From the NCBI GenBank assembly GCA_035504175.1, contig DATJSJ010000258.1, forward strand, positions 1-39,294: a stretch of DNA of 39,294 nt, written 5' to 3'. The position numbers and the translations under genes are program-made. Below, piece after piece: positions 1-8,414 of this stretch. Within the stretch, counting starts at the first letter, position 1, and each line of letters starts with the position of its first letter. A model generated the notes under the pieces. That model was not told where the DNA came from and did no database searches. It was given only the letters and a program-made list of their open reading frames with translations. This DNA is from DATJSJ01 sp035504175 (GTDB lineage: Bacteria; Pseudomonadota; Alphaproteobacteria; Acetobacterales; Acetobacteraceae).

Positions 1-7
1 AGCCGCA

Positions 8-90
8 CCGCGCGGAGCGCGGCTTCGGCCTTGACGACGTTGCGAACCCGTGGCGAGGGCTTGAGGTGCGCTCGACGGGGTCGAGCGCAC
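8..90. terminator. Two hairpins beyond the glucosidase gene cluster
   Basis: The first 134 bases hold no gene I can support. They contain a 6-bp hairpin with a three-base loop (arms 8-13 and 17-22) and a perfect 11-bp hairpin with loop GGG (arms 66-76 and 80-90). The second lies about 45 bases beyond the stop of the minus-strand hydrolase gene and may end that transcript, or one entering from the left. Neither is followed by a T-run, so a classical intrinsic terminator is not proven. Confidence 0.45.
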
Positions 91-134
91 AGATTGTGCG
101 CCCCATCCGGACTCGGCTTATGCGGTCCGCCCCG

Positions 135-608
135 CTACGGCGCCGCGCCAAGCGCCCGCACCGCCACCCAGGCGACCAGCGCGACGACGATCAGCGGCTC
201 GACCGGCGAACCGGTGCGGCACAGCGGCACGGCCCAGCTCCGGCGCGCCGGCCAAGCCAACCGAAGTCCGGCAGGGGTCAGCAGGTCGGCCGCCAGATGC
301 GACATGTAGCCAACCACGAGCGGCGTCGAGACGGCGCGGCTGAAGCCCTGCCAGCGCAAGGCCGCCGCACAGGCGACGACGGCGAGGAGCGAGTGCGTCA
401 CCCCGCGATGGCCGATCAGAGCTGCGAGCGGGCGCGAAATCGGCCATGCGCGCCGACCCACCCACGATCGCGGGTGATCGATGTCGGGCAACAGCGCTCC
501 GGCGGCCGCCAGCGCCAGCGCCGCAGGATCGACGGGCGACAGCCCGAGATGCGGCGCCGCCCAGACCCAGGCGGCGAGACCGACGGCAAGATGCGAGCCG
601 GCGAGCAC
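135..608 (-). CDS. Membrane-bound metal-dependent hydrolase (YdjM/DUF457-like)
   Basis: A 157-residue membrane protein. It resembles the YdjM/DUF457 family of inner-membrane proteins annotated as metal-dependent hydrolases, whose substrate is unknown. Visible are the family motifs PDIDHP (about residues 41-46) and HRGVTHS (about 67-73), and a third conserved region HLAADLLTPAG. These supply the His and Asp residues expected to bind metal. Hydrophobic segments separate them, including one at the C-terminus. The ATG lies eight bases beyond the stop of the upstream GH63-type glucosidase gene, so the two are probably co-transcribed and perhaps translationally coupled. A link to lipid or polysaccharide turnover would be guesswork. 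Confidence 0.85.
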   Translation of the reverse strand: MLAGSHLAVGLAAWVWAAPHLGLSPVDPAALALAAAGALLPDIDHPRSWVGRRAWPISRPLAALIGHRGVTHSLLAVVACAAALRWQGFSRAVSTPLVVGYMSHLAADLLTPAGLRLAWPARRSWAVPLCRTGSPVEPLIVVALVAWVAVRALGAAP

Positions 609-616
609 GATCCCGG

Positions 617-3349
617 TCAGGCCGGCCCGCCCGCTCCGGCATCGATCGGGGCGGCGGCGCGAGCGACCGGGAGCATGTCGTTCCCCGCGGTCGGCCGGCG
701 CGGCTGCAGCAGCAGCGCGACCAAGCCAGTCCAGCCGGTCTGATGACTGGCGCCGCAGCCGCGTCCCGTGTCGCCGTGAAAGTACTCATGGAACAGCAGA
801 TGATCGCGGAAATGCGGATCGTTCTGAAACAGCTCGCAATCGCCGAATACCGGACGACGGCCGTCCGGCCCGCGCAGGAACAGGCTCGCGAGCCGGTGCG
901 ACAGGTCGTTGGCGACCTCGCGCAGCGTCGCATACCGTCCGGTACCCACCGGAGACTCGACCACGAAATCTTCGCCGTAGTAGCGGTGGAACTGATGCAG
1001 CGCTTCGATCAGCAGAAAATTCACCGGCATCCAGATCGGGCCGCGCCAGTTCGAATTGCCGCCGAACAGGCCTGAGACGGATTCGCCCGGCGTGTAGGCG
1101 ATGCCGAACTCCTGGCCGTCATGCTTGAAGACATAAGGGTGCTCGCCATGCGCCTTGGACAGTGCCCGCACGCCGTGGTCGGACAAGAATTCGTTTTCGT
1201 CCAGCATTCGCTTCAGCAGCAGCTTCATCCGATGGCCGCGCAACAGCGACAGCAGGCTGCGCTGCCCGACGCCTGGCTCCTCCCAGCGTGACACCAGCGC
1301 CGCAAGGGCGGGGCGATGATCGAGGAACCATTTGGCCCGTTTCGCGAACCCCGGCAGCCGGGACATCACGCCCGGTTCGGCGATCTGCACCGCAAAGAGC
1401 GGGATCAGCCCGACGATGGTGCGCACCCGCATCGGTACGCGGCTGCCGTCGGGCAGGTTCAGCACATCGTAGAAGAACTGGTCCTGCTCGTCCCACAGCC
1501 CGCTTTCTCCGGTGCCGAGCTTGGTGATCGCCTCAGCGATATAAAGGAAGTGCTCGAAGAATTTGGTGGCGATGTCCTCGTAGACGTGGTCGTCCTCTGC
1601 CAGCTCGATCGCGATGCGCGTGAGGTTCAGGCAGTACATTGCCATCCAGGCGGTGCCGTCGGACTGGCTGAGCGTGCCGCCGGTCGGCAGGGGCTTCGAA
1701 CGATCAAACAGACCGATATTGTCGAGCCCCAGGAATCCGCCCTGGAAGATGTTGCGCCCCTGCGCGTCCTTGCGGTTCACCCACCAGGTGAAATTCAGCA
1801 TCAGCTTGTGGAACACCCGCTCGAGAAAAGCGCGATCGGGTTTTCCGGTCAGCGCCGCGTCCATCAGATAGACCCGCCAGGCCGCCCAGGCATGCACCGG
1901 CGGATTGACGTCGCCGAAGGCCCATTCATAGGCGGGGAGCTGCCCGTTCGGGTGCATGTACCATTCGCGCGTCAGCAGCACGAGCTGGGCCTTGGCGAAT
2001 TCCGGGTCGATCAGCGCGAAGGTGACGCAGTGAAACCCGAGATCCCAGGCGGCGTACCAGGGATACTCCCATTTGTCCGGCATCGAGATGATGTCGGCGT
2101 TGTTGAGGTGCGGCCAGTCGGAATTGCGCGCGTGCAGACGTTCAGGCGGCGGCGGCGGCTTGCCGGGATCGCCGGCGAGCCAGACCGGGATGTCGTAATA
2201 GTAGAACTGCTTGGTCCAGAGCATGCCCGCCAGCGCCTGCCGTTGCACCAGGCGGGCGTCAGGGTCGGCGATATCGCGCTGCAGCGCCGCGTAGAATTCG
2301 TCCGCCTCGGCGCGCCGCGCCGCGAGCGCCGCGTCGAAATCATCGAAACGCGGGTTGGGATCGTTCGCCAACCGCAGCCGCAGCCGTAGCGTGGCCTTGC
2401 CGAAGGCCGGCAGATCAAGCTGCGCATGTGCGGCACATTTCGTGCCCTCGCCGAACGGGCTGATCGCGCTGCGGTCGCCACGCACCAGGAAATCGTTGAT
2501 CCCGTCCTTGAACGGTCCCGGCTGCTTCTGGCCGTAGAGTCGGTTGACGTTGGTCGCGTTGTTGCAGAACAGCCAGTTCGCCTGCCCGTCGAAATGCAGC
2601 CGCCGGGCCCGCCGGTGCGGGTGCAGCCCCTCGACCGAGCCATCCGCCAGCGCCATCAGCCGTGGCCGGCGGCCATGTGGCACCCAGGTCCAGATGTCGC
2701 GCGCCCAGAGCTGCGGCAACACGTGCAGCGTCGCCGCCTCGCCGCGATTCTCGACGCTGATCTGCCAGAGGATGTCGTCCTGGGACGCCTTGGCATACTC
2801 GACGGTCACGTCGAAGTAGCGCCCGTTGTCGAACACGCCAGTATCGACGATTTCATATTCGCCCGCATCAGTGCCGCGCTGGCGATTCTGCTTGAGCAGC
2901 GCGTCATAGGGAAACGCAGCATGCGGGTATTTGTACAGCATCCGCATGTATGAATGCGTCGGGGTGCCGTCGAGGTAGTAATAGAGCTCCTTGACGTCCT
3001 CACCGTGATTGCCTTCGGCGTTGGTGAGCCCGAACAGGCGCTCCTTCAGGATCGGATCGTTGCCGTTCCACAGGCCGAGCGCCATGCACCAATGGAGATG
3101 GTCGTCGCCGAAGCCCGCGATGCCGTCCTCGCCCCAACGATAGGCGTAGCTGCGCGCCTGGTCATGCGGCAGGTAGTCCCAGGCAGTGCCGAACGGGCTG
3201 TAATCCTCGCGCACCGTGCCCCATTGCCGCTCGCTGAGATACGGACCCCAGCGTCGCCAGCTATGGTCGGTGGCCGCGCTCTGCAGGCGCCGGCCTTCCG
3301 CGGTGTCGAGGAGGTTTGGGGGAAGGGGCTGGGAGGACGGGTTGGTCAT
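617..3349 (-). CDS. Large GH63/MGH1-like glucosidase
   Basis: A 910-residue protein without signal peptide, so presumably cytoplasmic. It matches the bacterial glucosidases related to GH63 mannosyl-oligosaccharide glucosidase, with an (alpha/alpha)6-barrel catalytic half. An N-terminal beta-rich region carries RWGEDGIAGFGDDHLHW near residue 70. The barrel segment holds DKWEYPWYAAWDLGFH and REWYMHPNGQLPAYEW, where the general acid is expected. A later segment has GGNSNWRGPIWMPVN. Family knowledge predicts hydrolysis of alpha-glucosidic bonds; the substrate cannot be read from sequence. The upstream neighbour is a glycogen-debranching-type enzyme, 102 bases away on the same strand, suggesting joint alpha-glucan or glucoside breakdown. 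The ATG at 3349 has a modest GGAA site eight to nine bases upstream. Confidence 0.85.
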   Translation of the reverse strand: MTNPSSQPLPPNLLDTAEGRRLQSAATDHSWRRWGPYLSERQWGTVREDYSPFGTAWDYLPHDQARSYAYRWGEDGIAGFGDDHLHWCMALGLWNGNDPILKERLFGLTNAEGNHGEDVKELYYYLDGTPTHSYMRMLYKYPHAAFPYDALLKQNRQRGTDAGEYEIVDTGVFDNGRYFDVTVEYAKASQDDILWQISVENRGEAATLHVLPQLWARDIWTWVPHGRRPRLMALADGSVEGLHPHRRARRLHFDGQANWLFCNNATNVNRLYGQKQPGPFKDGINDFLVRGDRSAISPFGEGTKCAAHAQLDLPAFGKATLRLRLRLANDPNPRFDDFDAALAARRAEADEFYAALQRDIADPDARLVQRQALAGMLWTKQFYYYDIPVWLAGDPGKPPPPPERLHARNSDWPHLNNADIISMPDKWEYPWYAAWDLGFHCVTFALIDPEFAKAQLVLLTREWYMHPNGQLPAYEWAFGDVNPPVHAWAAWRVYLMDAALTGKPDRAFLERVFHKLMLNFTWWVNRKDAQGRNIFQGGFLGLDNIGLFDRSKPLPTGGTLSQSDGTAWMAMYCLNLTRIAIELAEDDHVYEDIATKFFEHFLYIAEAITKLGTGESGLWDEQDQFFYDVLNLPDGSRVPMRVRTIVGLIPLFAVQIAEPGVMSRLPGFAKRAKWFLDHRPALAALVSRWEEPGVGQRSLLSLLRGHRMKLLLKRMLDENEFLSDHGVRALSKAHGEHPYVFKHDGQEFGIAYTPGESVSGLFGGNSNWRGPIWMPVNFLLIEALHQFHRYYGEDFVVESPVGTGRYATLREVANDLSHRLASLFLRGPDGRRPVFGDCELFQNDPHFRDHLLFHEYFHGDTGRGCGASHQTGWTGLVALLLQPRRPTAGNDMLPVARAAAPIDAGAGGPA

Positions 3350-3451
3350 GCGTGGATTCCATTCGCCGACGTGCTGCGGATGGTGACGCGCGGCGCTTCC
3401 AGTCGGGCCGCCGCGCCCTGCCGGGCCGCTGTGCTGTGTTCAGGTCGGGGC

Positions 3452-5389
3452 TCAGGCGTGGGTGGTGCGATCCTCGGTCAGCATACGCTCGATCCGGATC
3501 AGTTCCGAGAGCGACCAGGCCTGGAACGGGCAGCCGCGCGGCGTATGCGGCGGATCGCCATCGGCGATCTCCGACACGTGGCCGAGCCCGGCGGTTTCGA
3601 GATGCGCCCGCAGCGGCGGCAGGAAGCGGGCGCGCCCCTCCGCCCGCGCCGTCTCGGAATTGTCATGCACGCGTAGCCAGGCCTCGACGAATGGGCCGAT
3701 CAGCCAGGGCCAGACCGTGCCCTGATGGTAGGTGCCGTCGCGCTCCGCAGGGCTGCCGCGATAGTGCGGACAGTAGGCCGGATCCTGGGGGGCGAGGCTG
3801 CGCAGGCCGAGTGGCGTCAGCAGCGACCGCTCCACGCAGTCGACGATGCCGCGCGCCAGCGCGCCGTCCACGACCTGAAACGGCAGCCCGCCGACCGCGA
3901 GGATTTGATTTGGTCGCAACTCGGCCGCGACCGCGCCCGGGCGGTGATCGGCATCGACCACGTCGAGCAGCCCGCCGGTTGCCGGATCGGGAAAGCGTGC
4001 GAGGAAAGTGCGACGCGCCCGCTCCTCCGGCATCGCCCAGCGCGATGACCAGCGGCTGCCGATGCGCAGTGCATTGATCCACAACGCCTGCACCTCGACC
4101 GGCTTGCCGATCCGCGGCGTTACGACATGATCGCCGGTCTTGGCATCCATCCAGGTGAGCTGCACGCCCGGCACGCCGGCGCGCAGCAAGCCGTCCGCAT
4201 CCAGGGCAATGCCAAACCGCGTGCCGGCGGAATAGCCCTGCAGGATTGCTTCGACCGCCGCCTGCAACCTTTGCTGCGAGTCGCGGTCGACCACGCGTCG
4301 CGCGGCGGTCGCGGCCTGCAGGAAATCATGCACGGCGACGGTGAACCACAGCGAGGCGTCGACCGAATTGTACTCGGGGCGGTCGCCGCTGTCCGGGAAG
4401 CGATTCGGCAGCATGCCCTCGCTGACATGCCCGCTCCAGGCGGTGAGGATCGCCTCGGCATCGTCGAGCCGCCCGGTTGCCAAGGCCAGGCCGCGCAGGG
4501 CAATGAAGGTGTCGCGCCCCCAATCGGTGAACCAGGGGAATCCGGCGATGACGGTGCGGGCGGCGCCGCGATCGACCAGATAGCTGGCTGCCGCGAGGGC
4601 GAGCGGAGATGCGGCGGCGGCCCGTCGGGCGCGTTCGCTCTCCATGAGCGCGGCGGCATACGGCGCGGGTCGCGCCCCAAGACCGTCGCCAGCGCGCAGC
4701 AGCAGCACTGCCTCGCCGCGTGCGAGGTCCCAGGCGAACTCACCCGGCGATGCCAGGTCCTCGATGTCGTCGAGGCCACGCTCGCGCTCGACGGGATAGA
4801 GGAAGCGGCGGAACCAGAGCGGCGCGTGGGTGTAGGCGCCGTTGCTCAGCGCCGCGATGGCAGGCACGCCGCGATAGGGACGCCAGGCGACGTTGCCGGC
4901 CCGCACCGTCGGGGTGAAGTCGAAGACCGGGTTTTCATTGTGCAGCGAATGGTAGTCGCGTCCGGAGAGCAGCGGCCGGACCAGCAAGCGGCAGGTGCCA
5001 CTGCCCTGGACACGTCGCCAGCGCAGCACCGTCGTGACGGCATCACGGGCGACCAGGATCTCCTGCGTGATCACCGAGCCATCGGTCAGCCGGTACGTCC
5101 AGCTCGGCCAGGGCGTCCGGTCGAACCGGGCGATATGCCGCCAGCCATCCGGGTGCAGGGTGTCCGGGGCATAGCGCTGCGCCGACAGAGGTGTTCGGCC
5201 ACCGGCCGTTTCGACCCAGGCCTCGATGCCATTCACCAGGACGAAGCGGCCGGTCGGTGGGGTGGTGGCGGTCAGAAGCAGGGCATGGTACCGGCACGTG
5301 CGCGGCCCGCCGACCGTGCCTGAAGCGAAGCCGCCGAGCCCGTCTGCCTCGAGCCATTCCTCCTCGGGTGGCGCGCCGGTGACGGTCAC
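3452..5389 (-). CDS. Amylo-alpha-1,6-glucosidase (glycogen debranching enzyme type)
   Basis: A 645-residue protein with the two-part architecture of bacterial or archaeal GDE. The N-terminal beta domain begins EWLEADGLGGFASGTVGG and continues RTCRYHALL. The C-terminal catalytic (alpha/alpha)6 domain starts near residue 270. Its signature pieces are ASYLVDRG, VIAGFPWFTDWGRDTFIALRGL and a late WPWLIGPFVEAWLRVH. The GFPWFTDWGRDT stretch carries the catalytic acidic residue region of this family. The enzyme should remove alpha-1,6-linked glucose at branch points. The start is GTG at 5389; its ribosome site is weak (a G-run about nine bases upstream). The upp gene ends 63 bases before it and the GH63 glucosidase follows on the same strand. 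Confidence 0.9.
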   Translation of the reverse strand: MTVTGAPPEEEWLEADGLGGFASGTVGGPRTCRYHALLLTATTPPTGRFVLVNGIEAWVETAGGRTPLSAQRYAPDTLHPDGWRHIARFDRTPWPSWTYRLTDGSVITQEILVARDAVTTVLRWRRVQGSGTCRLLVRPLLSGRDYHSLHNENPVFDFTPTVRAGNVAWRPYRGVPAIAALSNGAYTHAPLWFRRFLYPVERERGLDDIEDLASPGEFAWDLARGEAVLLLRAGDGLGARPAPYAAALMESERARRAAAASPLALAAASYLVDRGAARTVIAGFPWFTDWGRDTFIALRGLALATGRLDDAEAILTAWSGHVSEGMLPNRFPDSGDRPEYNSVDASLWFTVAVHDFLQAATAARRVVDRDSQQRLQAAVEAILQGYSAGTRFGIALDADGLLRAGVPGVQLTWMDAKTGDHVVTPRIGKPVEVQALWINALRIGSRWSSRWAMPEERARRTFLARFPDPATGGLLDVVDADHRPGAVAAELRPNQILAVGGLPFQVVDGALARGIVDCVERSLLTPLGLRSLAPQDPAYCPHYRGSPAERDGTYHQGTVWPWLIGPFVEAWLRVHDNSETARAEGRARFLPPLRAHLETAGLGHVSEIADGDPPHTPRGCPFQAWSLSELIRIERMLTEDRTTHA

Positions 5390-5452
5390 TGGATGGTGCC
5401 CCCGGATGGCAGGCTGCCGCTTGCCGCCTGTCGCATGCGCGCCCCGATGCCG

Positions 5453-6094
5453 CTATTTCGTGCCGTAGAGCCGGTCGCCCGCGTCGCCGAGACCGGGGCG
5501 GATATAGCCGTGATCGTCCAGCCCGCGATCGATCGCGGCGGTGAACACCGTGACGTCGGGATGCTGCGCCTGCATCACGCGAAGTCCTTCCGGCACGGTC
5601 AACAGGCATACGAAGCGGATTTGCCGGGCTCCGGCCTGCTTTAGCCGGGCGACCGCGGCGGCGGCAGAATGGCCGGTCGCCAGCATGGGGTCGACGATGA
5701 CCACCAGCCGGTCGGCGACGTCATCCGGAACCTTCAGATAGTACTGCACCGGCTCCAGCGTCGCCGGATCGCGGTAGAGGCCGATATGGCCGACCCGGGC
5801 CGAGGGCACGAGGTCGAGCATGCCGGCGAGAATGCCGTCCCCGGCGCGCAGGATGGAGACGAAGCAGAGCTTCTTGCCGGAAAGGAAGGGCGCCGGCATC
5901 GGCTCGAGCGGCGTCTCGATCTCGATCGACTCCAGCGGCAGGGCGCGGGTCGCCTCATAGGCCATCAGCAGGCTGATCTCGCGGCAGACGCGGCGGAAGC
6001 CGGCGGTGCTGGTCTCGCGCTTGCGCAGCACGGTGAGCTTGTGCTGCACGAGCGGGTGATCGATCACGACGGCGTTGTCGAACTGCTCGCCCAC
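5453..6094 (-). CDS. upp: Uracil phosphoribosyltransferase
   Basis: Makes UMP from uracil and PRPP in pyrimidine salvage. The N-terminal segment DNAVVIDHPLVQHKLT is diagnostic, and the PRPP-binding loop VIVDPMLATGHS lies at about residues 132-143. The C-terminal YIRPGLGDAGDRLYGT is the uracil-binding region. I chose GTG at 6094 (213 residues): it gives the usual length of about 210 and has GGGGGAC eight bases upstream. An in-frame ATG at 6193 would add 33 residues that do not look like the family. The gene heads a co-directional set with the two glucan-active enzymes. No functional tie between salvage and glycogen breakdown is evident. Confidence 0.95.
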   Translation of the reverse strand: MGEQFDNAVVIDHPLVQHKLTVLRKRETSTAGFRRVCREISLLMAYEATRALPLESIEIETPLEPMPAPFLSGKKLCFVSILRAGDGILAGMLDLVPSARVGHIGLYRDPATLEPVQYYLKVPDDVADRLVVIVDPMLATGHSAAAAVARLKQAGARQIRFVCLLTVPEGLRVMQAQHPDVTVFTAAIDRGLDDHGYIRPGLGDAGDRLYGTK

Positions 6095-6291
6095 GCTGCC
6101 GTCCCCCGCTGCCGCGCCGGGCGGCACGCTGGGGCGGTTCGTCAGGGCGGTCAACCCATGGCTACCGCAGACTGCGCGCGGAATTCGATCCATCGCCGCC
6201 GGGGCCGACGCTCGATTTGTGTGGCGTTCCTTTGCTGGCGTGACTGCTCTAGGTTCGGGATAAGTAACAAAGCGTCGCGGGGGGAAGGTTC

Positions 6292-7689
6292 ATGGCGAGC
6301 TACGTGCCTGCAGCGTCCGGGGCCGGGGTTCGGGCTGGGTTGCTGGATCGGACCCGGACTGTCGCCGGGCCGGGGTTCAACCGGTGGATGGTGCCGCCGG
6401 CGGCGCTCTGCGTGCATCTCAGCATCGGCGAGGTCTACGCCTTCTCGGTGTTCAACAAGCCACTGAGCCTGGCGATCGGCATCACCAAGGCGGCGCCCGG
6501 CGACTGGTCGATTCCGGCCCTGGGCTGGATCTTCAGCCTCGCCATTCTCGTCCTCGGCATCGCTGCCGCCTTCACCGGCACCTGGCTCGACCGGGTCGGG
6601 CCGCGCAAGGCGATGACCGTGGCGGCGCTCTGCTTCGGCGGCGGCTTCATCGTCTCGGCGGTCGGGGTGTGGGCGCACCAACTCTGGCTGGTTTATCTCG
6701 GCTACGGCGTGCTCGGCGGGACCGGCCTCGGGATCGGCTACATCTCCCCGGTCAAGACCTTGATCACCTGGTTCCCCGACCGCCCGGGCATGGCGACGGG
6801 ACTGGCGATCATGGGCTTCGGCGGGGGTGCGCTGATCGCGGCGCCGCTGTCGGTCGCGCTGATGAAGCATTTCGCCGGGCCGACCAGCGTCGGTGTCGCA
6901 CCGACGTTCTTCGTCCTCGGCCTGTTCTACCTCGTCTTCATGCTGATCGGTGCCGCGATCGTCCGGGTTCCGGCCGAGGGCTGGCGGCCGGCCGGCTTCG
7001 TGCCGCAGGCGCAGGCCAACCGCCTGATCACCGATCGCACCGTGCATGTCGACCAGGCGCTGCGCACGCCGCAATTCTACCTGCTCTGGGGTGTGCTGTG
7101 CCTGAACGTCACCGCCGGCATCGGCGTGCTCGGCCAGGCCTCGCTGATGGCGCAGGAAATGTTCCACGGCCGGATCACCCCGGCCGCGGCGGCCGGCTTC
7201 GTCGGGCTGCTCAGCCTGTTCAACATGGCGGGGCGGTTCGTGTGGGCGTCGATTTCCGACTATATCGGCCGGCGCAACACCTATTTCGTCTTCTTCGTGC
7301 TGGGTATCGTGCTGTACCTGCTAGTCCCGAGCACGGCCCGGATCGGCAGCATCGCGCTGTTCGTGCTCGGCTACGGGATCATCATCAGCATGTACGGCGG
7401 CGGCTTCGCCACCATCCCGGCCTATCTGCGCGACATCTTCGGGGTGCGCTACGTCGGCGCGATCCACGGCCGGCTGCTCACCGCCTGGTCGGCGGCCGGC
7501 GTGCTCGGGCCGGTCCTGATCAACTATATCCGTCAGTACCAGATCGATCACGGCGTCGCGAAGGCCGATGCCTATACCGTGACGATGTACGTGATGGCCG
7601 GGCTCTTGCTTCTCGGGCTGTTGTGCAACCTGGCGATGCACCCGGTGCGCGACCAACACTTCCTCGAACCGGGCGGAGCGCAGGCGTGA
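6292..7689 (+). CDS. MFS transporter, oxalate/formate antiporter (OFA) family
   Basis: A 465-residue, roughly 12-helix inner-membrane carrier. The N-terminal NRWMVPPAALCVHLSIGEVYAFSVF and the central GTGLGIGYISPVKTLITWFPDRPG are characteristic of the OFA family. The family exchanges small carboxylates such as oxalate and formate, but members with other substrates are common, so the substrate is open. The ATG at 6292 follows a clear GGGGGGAAGG site. It is divergent from upp, and the gap of about 200 bases between them is the likely promoter region. The next gene encodes the short companion peptide often found beside OFA carriers. Confidence 0.9.
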   Translation: MASYVPAASGAGVRAGLLDRTRTVAGPGFNRWMVPPAALCVHLSIGEVYAFSVFNKPLSLAIGITKAAPGDWSIPALGWIFSLAILVLGIAAAFTGTWLDRVGPRKAMTVAALCFGGGFIVSAVGVWAHQLWLVYLGYGVLGGTGLGIGYISPVKTLITWFPDRPGMATGLAIMGFGGGALIAAPLSVALMKHFAGPTSVGVAPTFFVLGLFYLVFMLIGAAIVRVPAEGWRPAGFVPQAQANRLITDRTVHVDQALRTPQFYLLWGVLCLNVTAGIGVLGQASLMAQEMFHGRITPAAAAGFVGLLSLFNMAGRFVWASISDYIGRRNTYFVFFVLGIVLYLLVPSTARIGSIALFVLGYGIIISMYGGGFATIPAYLRDIFGVRYVGAIHGRLLTAWSAAGVLGPVLINYIRQYQIDHGVAKADAYTVTMYVMAGLLLLGLLCNLAMHPVRDQHFLEPGGAQA

Positions 7690-7714
7690 GCGGACGATCG
7701 GACGGGAGGCGGCA

Positions 7715-7846
7715 ATGAGCGGTGCGTACGGTGCGGCGCGGCCGACAGCCCCATGGGCTCTGGTGCTGGCCTGGGCGCTCGTGGGCCTCCCCCTGCTCTG
7801 GGGCATCTCCCACACAATTCAAAACGCGCTGAAACTGTTTCAGTAA
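7715..7846 (+). CDS. MFS transporter small subunit (OFA companion peptide)
   Basis: A 43-residue peptide beginning MSGAYGAARPTAPW. It has one hydrophobic segment, WALVLAWALVGLPLLWGI, and a short amphipathic tail ending ALKLFQ. It sits 25 bases after the OFA-type carrier and has an excellent ribosome site, GGGAGGCGGCA then ATG. Position, length and the WAL-rich helix match the small proteins annotated as MFS transporter small subunits beside OFA carriers. A role in carrier stability or assembly is inferred from that pairing, not shown here. Confidence 0.8.
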   Translation: MSGAYGAARPTAPWALVLAWALVGLPLLWGISHTIQNALKLFQ

Positions 7847-7858
7847 GGCCGGCGCGCC

Positions 7859-7874
7859 GCGGCGGACGCGCCGC
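7859..7874 (+). terminator. GC hairpin after the OFA transporter pair
   Basis: A perfect 6-bp GCGGCG/CGCCGC stem with a four-base loop begins 13 bases after the small-subunit stop, in a run of further GC-rich inverted repeats up to about 7890. It is a plausible transcript end. There is no T-run. Confidence 0.4.
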
Positions 7875-8024
7875 CGGCGGGCGGGCGCGCACTTGGCGGT
7901 CTCAACCAGTGCGCGCATGATCTCTCCCGGCTTCGCGGACGGTGCGGGCGGGTGATAGTATTCGGTCCCGAGTCGCGCGGCGGCGGCGCGCCTCGTCCGG
8001 GTGCAATCCGCTGGAGACGGGGTA

Positions 8025-8414
8025 ATGGAGACCGAGCGACCGTGCCTGCTGCTCGTTGACGACGACGCGCAGGTACGGGAGATCGCTGGCGCTTTGCTGC
8101 AAGAAGAAGGATATAGCGTCCGACTCTTCCCGGGCGCGGCGGCCGCCTGGGAGGCGCTGGACGCTGGTCTGGCTGCCGCGGCGCTGCTGGTCGACGTGGC
8201 CATGCCGGGGATGTCGGGCACCGATCTGGTCCGGCAGGTGCAGGCGCGATGGCCGCGCCTGCCGGTGATCTTCCTGACCGGCGATCCCGAGTCTGCCGCG
8301 CGCGGCGGGCAGGGGCCGGCCGACTCGGCAATTTTCGTCTTGCAAAAGCCGTACCGTTTGCAGGAACTGTTGGGTGTGGTGAGCCGGGCGATCCGGGCCG
8401 GCGAGGGAGGATAG
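8025..8414 (+). CDS. Stand-alone response-regulator receiver protein
   Basis: A 129-residue protein that is only a CheY-like receiver domain, with no DNA-binding or enzymatic output domain. Acidic residues D12-D14 lie in LLLVDDD. The phosphoacceptor is D57 in LLVDVAMPGMSG, the switch threonine T85 is in FLTG, and the conserved lysine K108 is in LQKPY. The segment VDVAMPGMSG and the FixJ-like start suggest descent from a FixJ/NarL-type receiver. ATG 8025 has GGAG eight bases upstream; an in-frame GTG at 8001 would add eight residues. No histidine kinase is encoded nearby, so its partner is elsewhere. Confidence 0.88.
   Translation: METERPCLLLVDDDAQVREIAGALLQEEGYSVRLFPGAAAAWEALDAGLAAAALLVDVAMPGMSGTDLVRQVQARWPRLPVIFLTGDPESAARGGQGPADSAIFVLQKPYRLQELLGVVSRAIRAGEGG

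Noticed and set aside
6095..6193. Longer uracil phosphoribosyltransferase from ATG 6193
   Set aside because: The added 33 residues do not resemble the family, while GTG 6094 has a strong ribosome site and gives the normal length.
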